A stretch of DNA of 64,000 bases. Source: Prevotella sp. AGR2160 (GTDB lineage Bacteria; Bacteroidota; Bacteroidia; Bacteroidales; Bacteroidaceae). Below, in pieces: positions 16,775-24,910 of this stretch; position 1 is the first letter of the stretch, and each line of letters opens with the position of its first letter. The stretch covers positions 1 to 64,000 of the forward strand of contig NZ_AUJK01000001.1 of NCBI RefSeq assembly GCF_000424185.1, given 5' to 3'. The translations under genes and the position numbers were made by a program. The notes under the pieces are model-generated. The model did not search any database. It was not told the DNA's origin and saw only the letters and a program-made list of their open reading frames with translations.

Positions 16775-18175
16775 ATGTTCAGTAAAGAGACTTATATAGC
16801 CCGCCGCGAAGCCTTGAAAAAGCTGGTCGGTCAGGGCGTCATCCTCATCTTCGGCAATAACGAATCCCCTGCCAACTTCCCGTCCAACGGCTACCATCCG
16901 TTCCGGCAGGATTCGTCCTTCCTGTATTTCTTCGGACAGAACCGGGACGGACTCGTGGGCGTCATCGATGTCGACAACGACATGGAGACCCTCGTCGGTG
17001 ATGATATCGACATTGAGGACATCGTCTGGTACGGAAAGGTAAAGACGGTGTCGGAGATGGCCAAGGAAGTGGGGGTCAACTCATCCGCGCCGATGAAGAC
17101 ACTGAAGACCATCTGCAATGATGCCATGGCGAAGAAGCGCAAGATCCATTATCTCCCGCCCTACCGCTATGATATCAAGTTGCAGATCTTCGATCTCCTC
17201 GGTATCCATCCTAACCAACAGAAGGACGAGGCGAGCATGCCGCTCATCAAGGCAGTCGTCAAACTCCGTTCTACGAAGACGGCTGAGGAGATTGAGGAAC
17301 TCGAGCGGGGTGCCGTCATCGGTTATAAGATGCACACCACGGCTATGAAGCTCACCCGTCCGGGCATCCTCGAGCATTACATCGGCGGACAGGTTGACGG
17401 TATCGCCAACAGCTACGGAGCCATGGTCTCTTTCCCCACGATCTTCACGCAGCATGGTGAGATCATGCACGGCAACCCGACGATGGCACCGCTGGAGAGC
17501 GGACGGCTCGTCCTCTGTGATGCCGGCGCTGAGACCATCAACAACTACTGCAGTGACAACACGCGTACCTATCCGGTCAACGGTAAGTTCACGCAGCGCC
17601 AGTTGGAGATCTACTCCATCGTCGAGGCCTGCCATGACTACACGTTGCAGGTGGCTAAACCGGGCGTGAAATGGATGGATGTTCATTTTGATGTCTGCCG
17701 ACTGATGATCGAGCGCCTGAAAGAGCTCGGCTTCATGAAGGGAGATACCGAAGAGGCGCTCCGCGCCGGTGCCCACGCGATGTTCATGCCCCACGGCCTC
17801 GGTCATATGATGGGTATGGATGTCCACGACATGGACAGTCTCGGTCAGACGAATGTCGGTTTCGACGAGGAGACACGTCCTATCCTTGACCAGTTTGGTA
17901 CGAACTGCCTGCGTATGGGCCGTCGACTGGAGAAGGGCTTCGTGATCACCGACGAGCCGGGTATCTATTTCATCCCTGACCTCATCGACGACTGGAAAGC
18001 CAGCGGCCACTGCAAGGAGTTCCTCAACTTCGACAAGCTCGAGGAGTATAAGGACTTCGGCGGTATCCGTATCGAGGATGATGTCCTCATCACCGACGAC
18101 GGCTGCCGCTTCCTCGGCAAGGACCGTATCCCCTATCATCCGAAAGATGTGGAGGCATTCATGGCCAACAACTAA
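16775..18175 (+). CDS. pepP: Xaa-Pro aminopeptidase (aminopeptidase P, M24B)
   Basis: This 466-residue cytoplasmic metallopeptidase releases N-terminal residues that precede proline. The N-terminal creatinase-like domain spans about 1-165. The C-terminal pita-bread domain carries all five metal ligands: Asp249 (CDAGA), Asp261 (SDNTRT), His344 (HGLGHMMG), Glu394 (DEPGIYF) and Glu434 (GIRIEDD). A TAACTTTG -7 box lies at 16717-16724 with no clear -33 element. The C1 peptidase follows 49 bp downstream with no evident terminator between them, so the two peptidases may share a transcript. The length is normal for the family. Confidence 0.93.
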   Translation: MFSKETYIARREALKKLVGQGVILIFGNNESPANFPSNGYHPFRQDSSFLYFFGQNRDGLVGVIDVDNDMETLVGDDIDIEDIVWYGKVKTVSEMAKEVGVNSSAPMKTLKTICNDAMAKKRKIHYLPPYRYDIKLQIFDLLGIHPNQQKDEASMPLIKAVVKLRSTKTAEEIEELERGAVIGYKMHTTAMKLTRPGILEHYIGGQVDGIANSYGAMVSFPTIFTQHGEIMHGNPTMAPLESGRLVLCDAGAETINNYCSDNTRTYPVNGKFTQRQLEIYSIVEACHDYTLQVAKPGVKWMDVHFDVCRLMIERLKELGFMKGDTEEALRAGAHAMFMPHGLGHMMGMDVHDMDSLGQTNVGFDEETRPILDQFGTNCLRMGRRLEKGFVITDEPGIYFIPDLIDDWKASGHCKEFLNFDKLEEYKDFGGIRIEDDVLITDDGCRFLGKDRIPYHPKDVEAFMANN

Positions 18176-18224
18176 GTAAATTCAAGATAACAATTATAGT
18201 ACAAGAAAAAATAAAAGAGATTAC

Positions 18225-19430
18225 ATGAGAAAAATTTTCGCAGCCGCCTTGTTAGCCGTGGTGGCTATCAGTGGCAATGCCAAGACGGCCAAAGACAGTG
18301 TAGTAAACAAGAACAAGCCGGTCTTCACCGTCATCAAGGAGAACCCGATCACGAGTATCAAGGACCAGAACCGCAGCGGCACGTGCTGGGACTATTCCAC
18401 GCTGAGCTTCTTCGAGAGTGAGATTCTCAAGAAGACGGGCAAGACCTACGACCTCTGTGAGATGTTCGTTGCCAACAAAACTTATATGGACCGTGCCATC
18501 AAGGCTGTCCGCATGCACGGCGATGTATCGTTCTCCGAGGGCGGCTCTTCCTATGATCCTCTCTACTGCATTCAGCATTACGGTATCTGCCCCGAGAGTG
18601 CCATGCCGGCTCCCGGCACGCTCTACGGCGACTCCCTCGCCAACTTCGGCGAGTTCTTCAAGGTCATGACACCGTATGTAGAGGGCATTGCCAAGAGTGA
18701 CAGCAAGAAGCTCTCTCCGGCTTGGAAGAATGGTCTGCAGGGCATCCTCGACGCTTACCTCGGCAAATGCCCCGATAAGTTCGTCTATGAGGGCAAGACC
18801 TATACGCCGCAGTCTTTCGCTGCCAGCCTCGGTCTGAACTGGGACGACTATGTGAGCATCACGTCCTATACCCATCATCCGATGTGGAGCCAGTTTGCCG
18901 TAGAGGTACAGGACAACTGGCGCTGGCCGATGAGCTACAACGTGCCCATCGAGGATCTCACGAAGATCATCGACAACGCCATCAACAACGGCTATACCAT
19001 CGCCTGGGGTGGTGATGTCACCGAGGACGGTTTCACGCGCAGCGGTCTCGGTATCGCCTACGACGTGAAGAAGGTCCGTTCCATGGCCGGCACCGACGCT
19101 GACCGTTGGTTCAAACTCTCTAAGGATGAGAAGAAGGAGAAGCTCGACTCGCTGGGTGTCACCGCTCCTGAGATCACGCCGACACAGCAGATGCGTCAAG
19201 ATGCCTTCGACAACTGGGAGACAACCGACGACCACGGTATGCAGATCTTCGGTCTCGCCAAGGATCAGAACGGCCGCGAATACTATATGGTCAAGAACTC
19301 CTGGGGTAAATATGGCGATTACAAAGGTATCTGGTATATGACCAAGAACTATATCGCTTACAAGACCATGGACTTCATGGTCAACAAGAACGCTATCCCC
19401 AAGGATATCCGTAAGAAATTAGGTATTTAA
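18225..19430 (+). CDS. Secreted C1 family cysteine peptidase (bleomycin hydrolase/PepC-like)
   Basis: This 401-residue papain-fold peptidase has a signal peptide (residues 1 to about 19, ending ISGNAK), which cytoplasmic PepC enzymes lack. The catalytic Cys54 lies in SGTCWDYS, the His337 in DDHGMQIFG and Asn358 in KNSWG. The region between carries the large insertions typical of bleomycin-hydrolase-type C1 enzymes. It is expected in the periplasm, where it would trim peptides, fitting the preceding aminopeptidase P in peptide use. The transcript likely ends at the hairpin beginning 8 bp after the stop codon. Confidence 0.88.
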   Translation: MRKIFAAALLAVVAISGNAKTAKDSVVNKNKPVFTVIKENPITSIKDQNRSGTCWDYSTLSFFESEILKKTGKTYDLCEMFVANKTYMDRAIKAVRMHGDVSFSEGGSSYDPLYCIQHYGICPESAMPAPGTLYGDSLANFGEFFKVMTPYVEGIAKSDSKKLSPAWKNGLQGILDAYLGKCPDKFVYEGKTYTPQSFAASLGLNWDDYVSITSYTHHPMWSQFAVEVQDNWRWPMSYNVPIEDLTKIIDNAINNGYTIAWGGDVTEDGFTRSGLGIAYDVKKVRSMAGTDADRWFKLSKDEKKEKLDSLGVTAPEITPTQQMRQDAFDNWETTDDHGMQIFGLAKDQNGREYYMVKNSWGKYGDYKGIWYMTKNYIAYKTMDFMVNKNAIPKDIRKKLGI

Positions 19431-19437
19431 TTTTTGT

Positions 19438-19470
19438 GTAGGGACATGATTCTTCATGTCCCTTCTTTTT
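19438..19470 (+). terminator. Hairpin terminator made of the GTAGGGACATGATTC repeat
   Basis: Stem GGGACATGA/TCATGTCCC with a 4-nt loop, followed by a T-rich run at 19463-19470. It sits 8 bp after the C1 peptidase stop. Similar sequence lies right at the stops of the kinase (40089) and peptidase (40614) genes. Confidence 0.7.
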
Positions 19471-19475
19471 GTGTT

Positions 19476-20111
19476 ATGAATATCGATAAGGACAAGAATA
19501 AGGAGGAATTTTGTGAACTGCTGCGCTCTACGAAGCGCGAGGGCGTAGACGATGTCATCGCTGATCTCGAAGACTGGGGCTTCTTTGACGCTCCCGCTTC
19601 CGCCGGCCATCATCTCAATGTGGAGGGTGGCCTGACACAGCACAGTATCAATGTCTGCAAAGCCTCACTGATGGTCTACGAGGGAATGTCAAAGCTCGAT
19701 CCTACCGTAGAGAAGGAAGTGAAGCGCGATCATGTCATCATCGCCTCCCTGCTCCATGATGTCTGTAAGGCAGATATCTACAAGAAAGCATTGAAACGGA
19801 AAAAGAATCCCGTCACGGGAATGTGGGAGGATGTCCCCGGCTGGGCCATCTCCTATAAGAAATTCCCGATGGGACATGGAGAGAAGAGTGTCATCAACCT
19901 GCTCTGTTCCGGACTCGTGATGTACGATGATGAGATGCTCGCCATCCGTTGGCACATGGGCGCCTTCGGCCTCAACTTCAACAGTTATGAGGATGAGCGC
20001 TGCTATGATACCGCCCGCACGCTCTATCCGCTCTGCTCCATCGTCCAGGCCGGCGACAGCCTCGCCGCCTCCATCATGGAACGGGAGGCTGAGGACATCG
20101 ACAACCTTTGA
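19476..20111 (+). CDS. HD-domain protein (predicted phosphohydrolase)
   Basis: This protein is about 211 residues long. The motif LLHDVCKADIYK holds the paired His-Asp of the HD superfamily of metal-dependent phosphohydrolases. Upstream GLTQHSINVCKAS supplies a further His, and WHMGAFGLNF and AGDSLAA complete a likely metal site. Substrate is unknown; HD proteins of this size in Bacteroidales are usually annotated only by domain. The ATG at 19476 is chosen because the longer frame runs back from a TTG through the upstream terminator hairpin. No Shine-Dalgarno is evident. Confidence 0.75.
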   Translation: MNIDKDKNKEEFCELLRSTKREGVDDVIADLEDWGFFDAPASAGHHLNVEGGLTQHSINVCKASLMVYEGMSKLDPTVEKEVKRDHVIIASLLHDVCKADIYKKALKRKKNPVTGMWEDVPGWAISYKKFPMGHGEKSVINLLCSGLVMYDDEMLAIRWHMGAFGLNFNSYEDERCYDTARTLYPLCSIVQAGDSLAASIMEREAEDIDNL

Positions 20112-20115
20112 TCCT

Positions 20116-20187
20116 TTGCAGGGGCCGTCCACCCCCTTCATTTCCCCCGTGCCCGGGGGAAATGAAGGGGGTGGACGGCCCCTGCAA
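20116..20187. repeat. Long GC-rich intergenic palindrome, perfect 34-bp stem
   Basis: Bases 20116-20149 pair without a mismatch with 20154-20187 around a 4-nt loop. The outer 14 bases (TTGCAGGGGCCGTC) match the arms of the elements at 31554, 41030, 47855 and 60756. It sits between convergent genes and could act as a bidirectional terminator, though it has no U-tract. Confidence 0.9.
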
Positions 20188-20190
20188 TCT

Positions 20191-20658
20191 TTAATACTTT
20201 ATTTTCCCTTCGTCGTTCTTCCACATCTCGAAGGCGGCAAGGGCCTCAGCACGCAGAAGCGGGCGCATCGGTTTCTGACGACGGGACGGATCCAGCGCCA
20301 GTTCGTGATAGATCATGTCATCATCGAAACCAATCGTGGCAGCGTCCTTACGCGTATTTCCATAGTAAATCTTGTCAAGATGGGCCCAGTAGATCGCCCC
20401 GAGACACATCGGACAGGGTTCACAACTCGTAAAGATCTCACAACCGCTGAGATCAAACGTCTTCAGTTTCTTACAGGCCCGCCGGATACAGTTAACCTCC
20501 GCATGAGCCGTAGGATCATCGTCAAGGGTCACGGAGTTGGAAGCCTCGGCAATGATCTCACCATCACGGGCAATAACGGCACCGAAAGGTCCGCCACCCT
20601 GGCGGACACTATCTTCTGAGAGCGCGATGGCTCTACGCATCAATTCTTCTTTTGTCAT
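20191..20658 (-). CDS. guaD: Guanine deaminase (cytidine-deaminase fold)
   Basis: This 155-residue zinc enzyme converts guanine to xanthine in purine salvage. Zinc ligands are His52 (AHAEV, with the proton-shuttling Glu54) and Cys82/Cys85 in SCEPCPMCLGAIYW. Similarity to the Bacillus subtilis GuaD type extends through GFDDDMIYHE and the C-terminal FEMWKNDEGKIKY, where the family's swapped tail lies. This favours guanine deaminase over tRNA adenosine deaminase. It is divergent from dnaN, with a minus-strand TACCTTTG box at 20703-20696. Confidence 0.87.
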   Translation of the reverse strand: MTKEELMRRAIALSEDSVRQGGGPFGAVIARDGEIIAEASNSVTLDDDPTAHAEVNCIRRACKKLKTFDLSGCEIFTSCEPCPMCLGAIYWAHLDKIYYGNTRKDAATIGFDDDMIYHELALDPSRRQKPMRPLLRAEALAAFEMWKNDEGKIKY

Positions 20659-20798
20659 TTTTCTTTCTATTTAAATCCCACATTCAAAGGGATCGCAAAG
20701 GTACAATTTTTTTTTGGCTTGAATCTTTTTCTATCCCGTTTTTTTTTCGTAACTTTGTCATTGAAATCAGAAACAACTAAAAATAAGAATATATTCTC

Positions 20799-21923
20799 AT
20801 GAGAATTACATTATCCAGCACAGCATTGAGCGCCAAACTCAATATGCTTTCCCGAGTGATCAACAGTAAGAACTCCATGCCGATCCTCGACTGTTTTCTC
20901 TTTCAGGTTCATGGCGACACCCTCACGGTGACAGCAAGTGACAGTGAGAATGTCATGCAGTGCCACATGCAGTTGGACGAAGCCGACGGCGATGGTGAGT
21001 TCTGCCTGAACAACCGTAATATCCTGGATGCCGTCAAGGAGCTCCCCGAACAGCCGCTGACCCTCGACGTTGACCTGGAGGCGATGACCATCAAGGTCAT
21101 CTACCAGAATGGTCTGTACAACTTCAACACACAGAATGCTGAAGAGTATCCCCGTCTGGAAGCTGTAAACGAGAATATCACGAATATCACCATCGATGCC
21201 GGTGTCCTCGTAGATACCATCACGCGTACCCTCTTCGCTACGGGCAATGATGATCTGCGTCCTGTGATGAACGGTATCTATTTCGACCTCACCACCGACT
21301 TCCTGACCATCGTCGCCACCGACGGCCATAAGCTCGTCCGTAACCGTGAGATGAATATCAAGGGTGAGAATCCCGCTTCTTTCATCCTGCCGAAGAAGCC
21401 CGCCACGCTCATCAAGAACGGCCTCGACCGTAATGCCGGTGAGGTGACGATCCGCTTCAACCAGGAGAAGGCAGAGATCATCTATGCTGATGGTCTGCTC
21501 TCCTGCCGCCTCATCGAAGGCCGCTATCCCAATTACAACTCCGTCATTCCGCAGGACAACCCCAATAAGGTCACGATCGACCGCAAGAGTTTCTTCTCCG
21601 CTCTCCGTCGTGTACTTCCTTTCGCCAGTGAGAGCACACAGAGCGTACGTCTCCACCTTGAATCAGGAAAGATGGAGCTGACAGCCGAGGATATCGATTT
21701 CGCCACGTCTGCCCGTGAGCAGCTCATCTGTGACTACAGTGGCCAGCCCATGGAGATTGGTTTCAAGGGCTCTACCCTTCTGGAGGTCATGAACACGCTC
21801 ACGAGTGACAATATCGTCATGGCCCTCGCCGATCCCTCCCGTGCCGGCGTTATCACCCCGGAGACACAACCTGAGAACGAAGACATCCTCATGCTTGTCA
21901 TGCCCATGTTGCTAAACGACTAA
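20799..21923 (+). CDS. dnaN: DNA polymerase III beta subunit (sliding clamp)
   Basis: This 374-residue protein has the three-domain clamp layout, of normal length. It begins MRITLSSTALSAKLNMLSRV and contains NSMPILDCF, 'ATDGHKLVRNRE' near residue 180 and the C-terminal 'LMLVMPMLLND', matching the usual M-P-M-R/L ending. It forms the dimeric ring that tethers the replicative polymerase and other partners to DNA. A TAACTTTG -7 box lies at 20750-20757. A DnaQ-like exonuclease follows 4 bp later, so clamp and proofreading-type nuclease are co-transcribed here, away from any visible dnaA. Confidence 0.96.
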   Translation: MRITLSSTALSAKLNMLSRVINSKNSMPILDCFLFQVHGDTLTVTASDSENVMQCHMQLDEADGDGEFCLNNRNILDAVKELPEQPLTLDVDLEAMTIKVIYQNGLYNFNTQNAEEYPRLEAVNENITNITIDAGVLVDTITRTLFATGNDDLRPVMNGIYFDLTTDFLTIVATDGHKLVRNREMNIKGENPASFILPKKPATLIKNGLDRNAGEVTIRFNQEKAEIIYADGLLSCRLIEGRYPNYNSVIPQDNPNKVTIDRKSFFSALRRVLPFASESTQSVRLHLESGKMELTAEDIDFATSAREQLICDYSGQPMEIGFKGSTLLEVMNTLTSDNIVMALADPSRAGVITPETQPENEDILMLVMPMLLND

Positions 21924-21927
21924 AGGA

Positions 21928-22788
21928 ATGAAACTGCATTTAACCAAGCCGCTCATCGTCTTCGACCTGGAGACGACCGGTCTCGACCTCGTTGCTGACC
22001 GGATTATTCAGATTTCCTATATCAAAGTACTTCCCGACGGTACCGAGAAACGGGGTAACCTCCTGATTAACCCCGGCAAACAGATCCCGGAGGAGGTCAT
22101 CGCCCTGACAGGTATCACGAATGAGGCCGTCAAGGACAAGCCGACCTTCAAGGAACAGGCACCGTCACTGGCCGAGGAGTTCAAAGGCTGTGATTTCGCC
22201 GGTTTCAACTCCAACCGCTTCGATATCCCCATGCTCGCCGAGGAATTTCTCCGTGCGGGCATCGACTTCGACTTCTCGAAAGCGCGCCTCATCGATGCGC
22301 AGACCATCTTCCATAAGATGGAACCGCGTAACCTTGCCGCAGCTTATAAGTTCTATACGGGCCGTAAGATGGAGGATGACCTCGAGGCCCACCGTGCCGA
22401 CCAGGATACGGAGGCTACCTACCGTGTGCTGCAGGGAGAGCTCGACATGTATGCTCCCGGCAAACAGGAAGAGGCTGACCGTGTGCTCCACAACGACATG
22501 GATGAACTCGCGGAGTTCTCCAAACAGAATGATAATGTCGACTTCGCCGGCCGTATCATCTGGCAGCCGCTGACCGACGGCAAGGGCAATGTCCTCCTCG
22601 ACAAGGACGGCAAGCCGCGCCGCCATGAGGTCTTCAACTTCGGTAAATACCGTGGCTGGGACGTGTCACAGGTACTGCACCGTGATCCCGGCTATTTCAA
22701 CTGGATGCTCTCCTCCGACTTCACCTTCAACACGAAGCAGGTGCTCACACGTATCCGTCTCCGTGAACTGCAGACGAAGATCAACTAA
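21928..22788 (+). CDS. DnaQ-like 3'-5' exonuclease
   Basis: This 286-residue DEDDh exonuclease has motif I FDLETTG (Asp13, Glu15), motif II around FAGFNSNRFDIPML, and motif III HRADQDTEAT. A C-terminal part (about 225-280) with FNFGKYRGWDVSQVLHRDPG is common in Bacteroidetes versions and absent from the E. coli epsilon subunit. It starts 4 bp after dnaN and likely serves in proofreading or repair; whether it is the replicative epsilon subunit is not certain. It is followed 9 bp later by coaBC. Confidence 0.88.
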   Translation: MKLHLTKPLIVFDLETTGLDLVADRIIQISYIKVLPDGTEKRGNLLINPGKQIPEEVIALTGITNEAVKDKPTFKEQAPSLAEEFKGCDFAGFNSNRFDIPMLAEEFLRAGIDFDFSKARLIDAQTIFHKMEPRNLAAAYKFYTGRKMEDDLEAHRADQDTEATYRVLQGELDMYAPGKQEEADRVLHNDMDELAEFSKQNDNVDFAGRIIWQPLTDGKGNVLLDKDGKPRRHEVFNFGKYRGWDVSQVLHRDPGYFNWMLSSDFTFNTKQVLTRIRLRELQTKIN

Positions 22789-22797
22789 CCACCGCCC

Positions 22798-24012
22798 ATG
22801 TTACGCAATAAGAAGATTGTACTCGGCATAACGGGAAGCATCGCCGCCTACAAGGCCTGCCTCATCATCCGCGGCCTCATCAAGGCCGGCGCGGAGGTGC
22901 AGGTCGTCATCACGCCCTCGGGAAAGGAGTTCATCACGCCCATCACCCTCAGTGCCCTGACGCACAAGCCCGTGATCAGCGAGTTCTTCTCCCAGCGTGA
23001 CGGCACGTGGCACAGTCATGTCGACCTCGGCCTGTGGGCCGACGCCATGCTCATCGCCCCATGCACCGCTTCTTCCCTCGGGAAGATGGCCCACGGCATC
23101 GCCGACAACATGCTCATCACGACCTATCTGTCGATGAAGGCGCCCGTCTTCATCGCCCCGGCGATGGACCTCGATATGTACCGTCATCCTTCCACGCAGA
23201 AGAACCTCAAGCAGCTGAAGGCTTACGGCAACCATATCATCGAGCCCGCCACGGGTTTTCTGGCCAGTGGACTGGAGGGAAAGGGCCGTATGGAAGAGCC
23301 TGATGTCATCGTGCGTACCCTCGACGAGTTCTTCGACCGTCAGGAGGCTGCCGCCGACCACTGTCCCCTCTCCGGCCGCCATGTTCTCATCACGGCGGGA
23401 CCGACCTATGAGAAGATTGATCCCGTCCGCTTCATCGGCAACTACAGCAGTGGGAAGATGGGCTTTGCCATCGCCGAACAGTGTCTGCGCCGTGGCGCCG
23501 ACGTGACGCTCATCGCCGGTCCTGTTCACCAGCAGTGCAGTCCGCGTATCCACCGTATCGATGTGGAGAGTTGTGAGGAGATGTATAAGGCGGCCACGAC
23601 GGCCTTCCCGCAGTGTGATGCCGCCATCCTCTGTGCCGCCGTCGCCGATTTCCGTCCCGAAACCATCGCCGATCGGAAGATCAAGCGCGAGAAGGACGAT
23701 CTCGTCCTCCGCCTTCAGCCAACCCATGACATCGCCGCCGCTTTGGGAGCGATGAAACAGGACGGTCAGCATCTCGTCGCCTTTGCCTTGGAGACCGATC
23801 ACGAGGAGGCCAACGCCGAACGGAAACTCGAGAAGAAGAACGCCGACTTTATCGTCCTCAACTCCACCCGCAACAAGGGAACCACCTTTGGTACCGACGA
23901 TAATCAGATCTCTATCATCTCACGAAAAGGAAAGAAAGACTATGCAAAGAAACCGAAGATGGAGGTGGCTCGCGACATTGTCGATGAGCTTGCTCGCCTC
24001 TTTGAATCTTAA
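22798..24012 (+). CDS. coaBC: Bifunctional phosphopantothenoylcysteine decarboxylase/synthetase
   Basis: This 404-residue flavoprotein performs two coenzyme A steps: ligation of cysteine to 4'-phosphopantothenate and decarboxylation to 4'-phosphopantetheine. The CoaC part begins KIVLGITGSIAAYKA and contains the 'PAMDLDMY' loop (PAMN in most homologues, here Asp). The CoaB part starts near LSGRHVLITAGPTYEKIDPVRFIGNYSSGKMG, with AAVADFRP and a lysine-rich hinge KIKREKDD. Its last 71 nt also encode the signal peptide of the next gene in another frame. Confidence 0.95.
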   Translation: MLRNKKIVLGITGSIAAYKACLIIRGLIKAGAEVQVVITPSGKEFITPITLSALTHKPVISEFFSQRDGTWHSHVDLGLWADAMLIAPCTASSLGKMAHGIADNMLITTYLSMKAPVFIAPAMDLDMYRHPSTQKNLKQLKAYGNHIIEPATGFLASGLEGKGRMEEPDVIVRTLDEFFDRQEAAADHCPLSGRHVLITAGPTYEKIDPVRFIGNYSSGKMGFAIAEQCLRRGADVTLIAGPVHQQCSPRIHRIDVESCEEMYKAATTAFPQCDAAILCAAVADFRPETIADRKIKREKDDLVLRLQPTHDIAAALGAMKQDGQHLVAFALETDHEEANAERKLEKKNADFIVLNSTRNKGTTFGTDDNQISIISRKGKKDYAKKPKMEVARDIVDELARLFES

Positions 24013-24862
24013 CGCTCAGGAGTTGCAGGCGAAGATCGTCATCAACCACTCCCAGATTCAGGGAACGGACAACACGGTCTTCGACAACCTCCAGCAGTCG
24101 CTGACCCAGTTTGTCAACGACCGCCAGTGGACGAACCTGCAGTTTCAGAAGAACGAGCGCATTGTCTGTAGCTTCAATATCACGGTGACGAAATACGACA
24201 AGGACGCGAACATGTTCACCTGCAAGGCCCTCATCCAGGCCAACAGGCCCGTGTTCAACGCTGCCTATACCACCACCTTATATAATAATACGGACAACAA
24301 CTTCGATTTCACCTATTCCCAGTTCGACCAACTGCAGTTCAACGAGGAGACGATCGACAACCAGCTCACGGCGCTCTTCGCCTATTATGCCTATCTCATC
24401 ATCGGCCTCGATCTCGACTCCTTCGCCCCCATGGGTGGCGAGGAAGTGCTGCAGCAGTGCATGAACCTCGTCAACAACGCCCAGGACCTCACCTTCAACG
24501 GCTGGAAGGCCTTCGACAACGACCGGAACCGCTTCGCGATCATCAACGACTATCTCGACGGTGCCATGAAGCCCTTCCGCCAACTGCAGTATGACTACTA
24601 CCGCAAGGGCCTCGACGAGATGGCGGAGAATGCGGACCGCGGCCGTACGGAGATCGTCACGGCTATCGAGAACGACCTGAAGAAAGCCCATGAGGACAAG
24701 CCGCTGAGTACGCTGCCGCAGATCTGGACGGACTATAAGAAAGACGAGCTCGCCAATATCTTCAAGGGCAAGGGAACCCAAAAGGAGAAAGAGAGCGTCT
24801 ACGAGATCCTCTTCGGTATCAATGCCTCCCAGAACGCGTCGTGGGAGAAAATCAAACAATAA
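23942..24862 (+). CDS. DUF4835 (PorD-like) secreted protein
   Basis: This protein of about 306 residues has a signal peptide (MQRNRRWRWLATL then a hydrophobic stretch, cut near NLNAQE). The mature part begins ELQAKIVINHSQIQGTD and contains FTCKALIQANRPVFN and 'FDFTYSQFDQLQFNEE', typical of the DUF4835 family annotated as PorD of the type IX secretion system. The ATG at 23942 lies inside coaBC, giving a 71-nt out-of-frame overlap; the next Met (23984) would leave too short a signal peptide. The neighbours coaBC upstream and recN downstream match the order common in Bacteroidales. Its exact secretion role is not shown by sequence. Confidence 0.82.
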   Translation: MQRNRRWRWLATLSMSLLASLNLNAQELQAKIVINHSQIQGTDNTVFDNLQQSLTQFVNDRQWTNLQFQKNERIVCSFNITVTKYDKDANMFTCKALIQANRPVFNAAYTTTLYNNTDNNFDFTYSQFDQLQFNEETIDNQLTALFAYYAYLIIGLDLDSFAPMGGEEVLQQCMNLVNNAQDLTFNGWKAFDNDRNRFAIINDYLDGAMKPFRQLQYDYYRKGLDEMAENADRGRTEIVTAIENDLKKAHEDKPLSTLPQIWTDYKKDELANIFKGKGTQKEKESVYEILFGINASQNASWEKIKQ

Positions 24863-24910
24863 GTCTGAGACCATCATTTGTCATCTCAGTATCAAATCGT
24901 TATTTCGATC

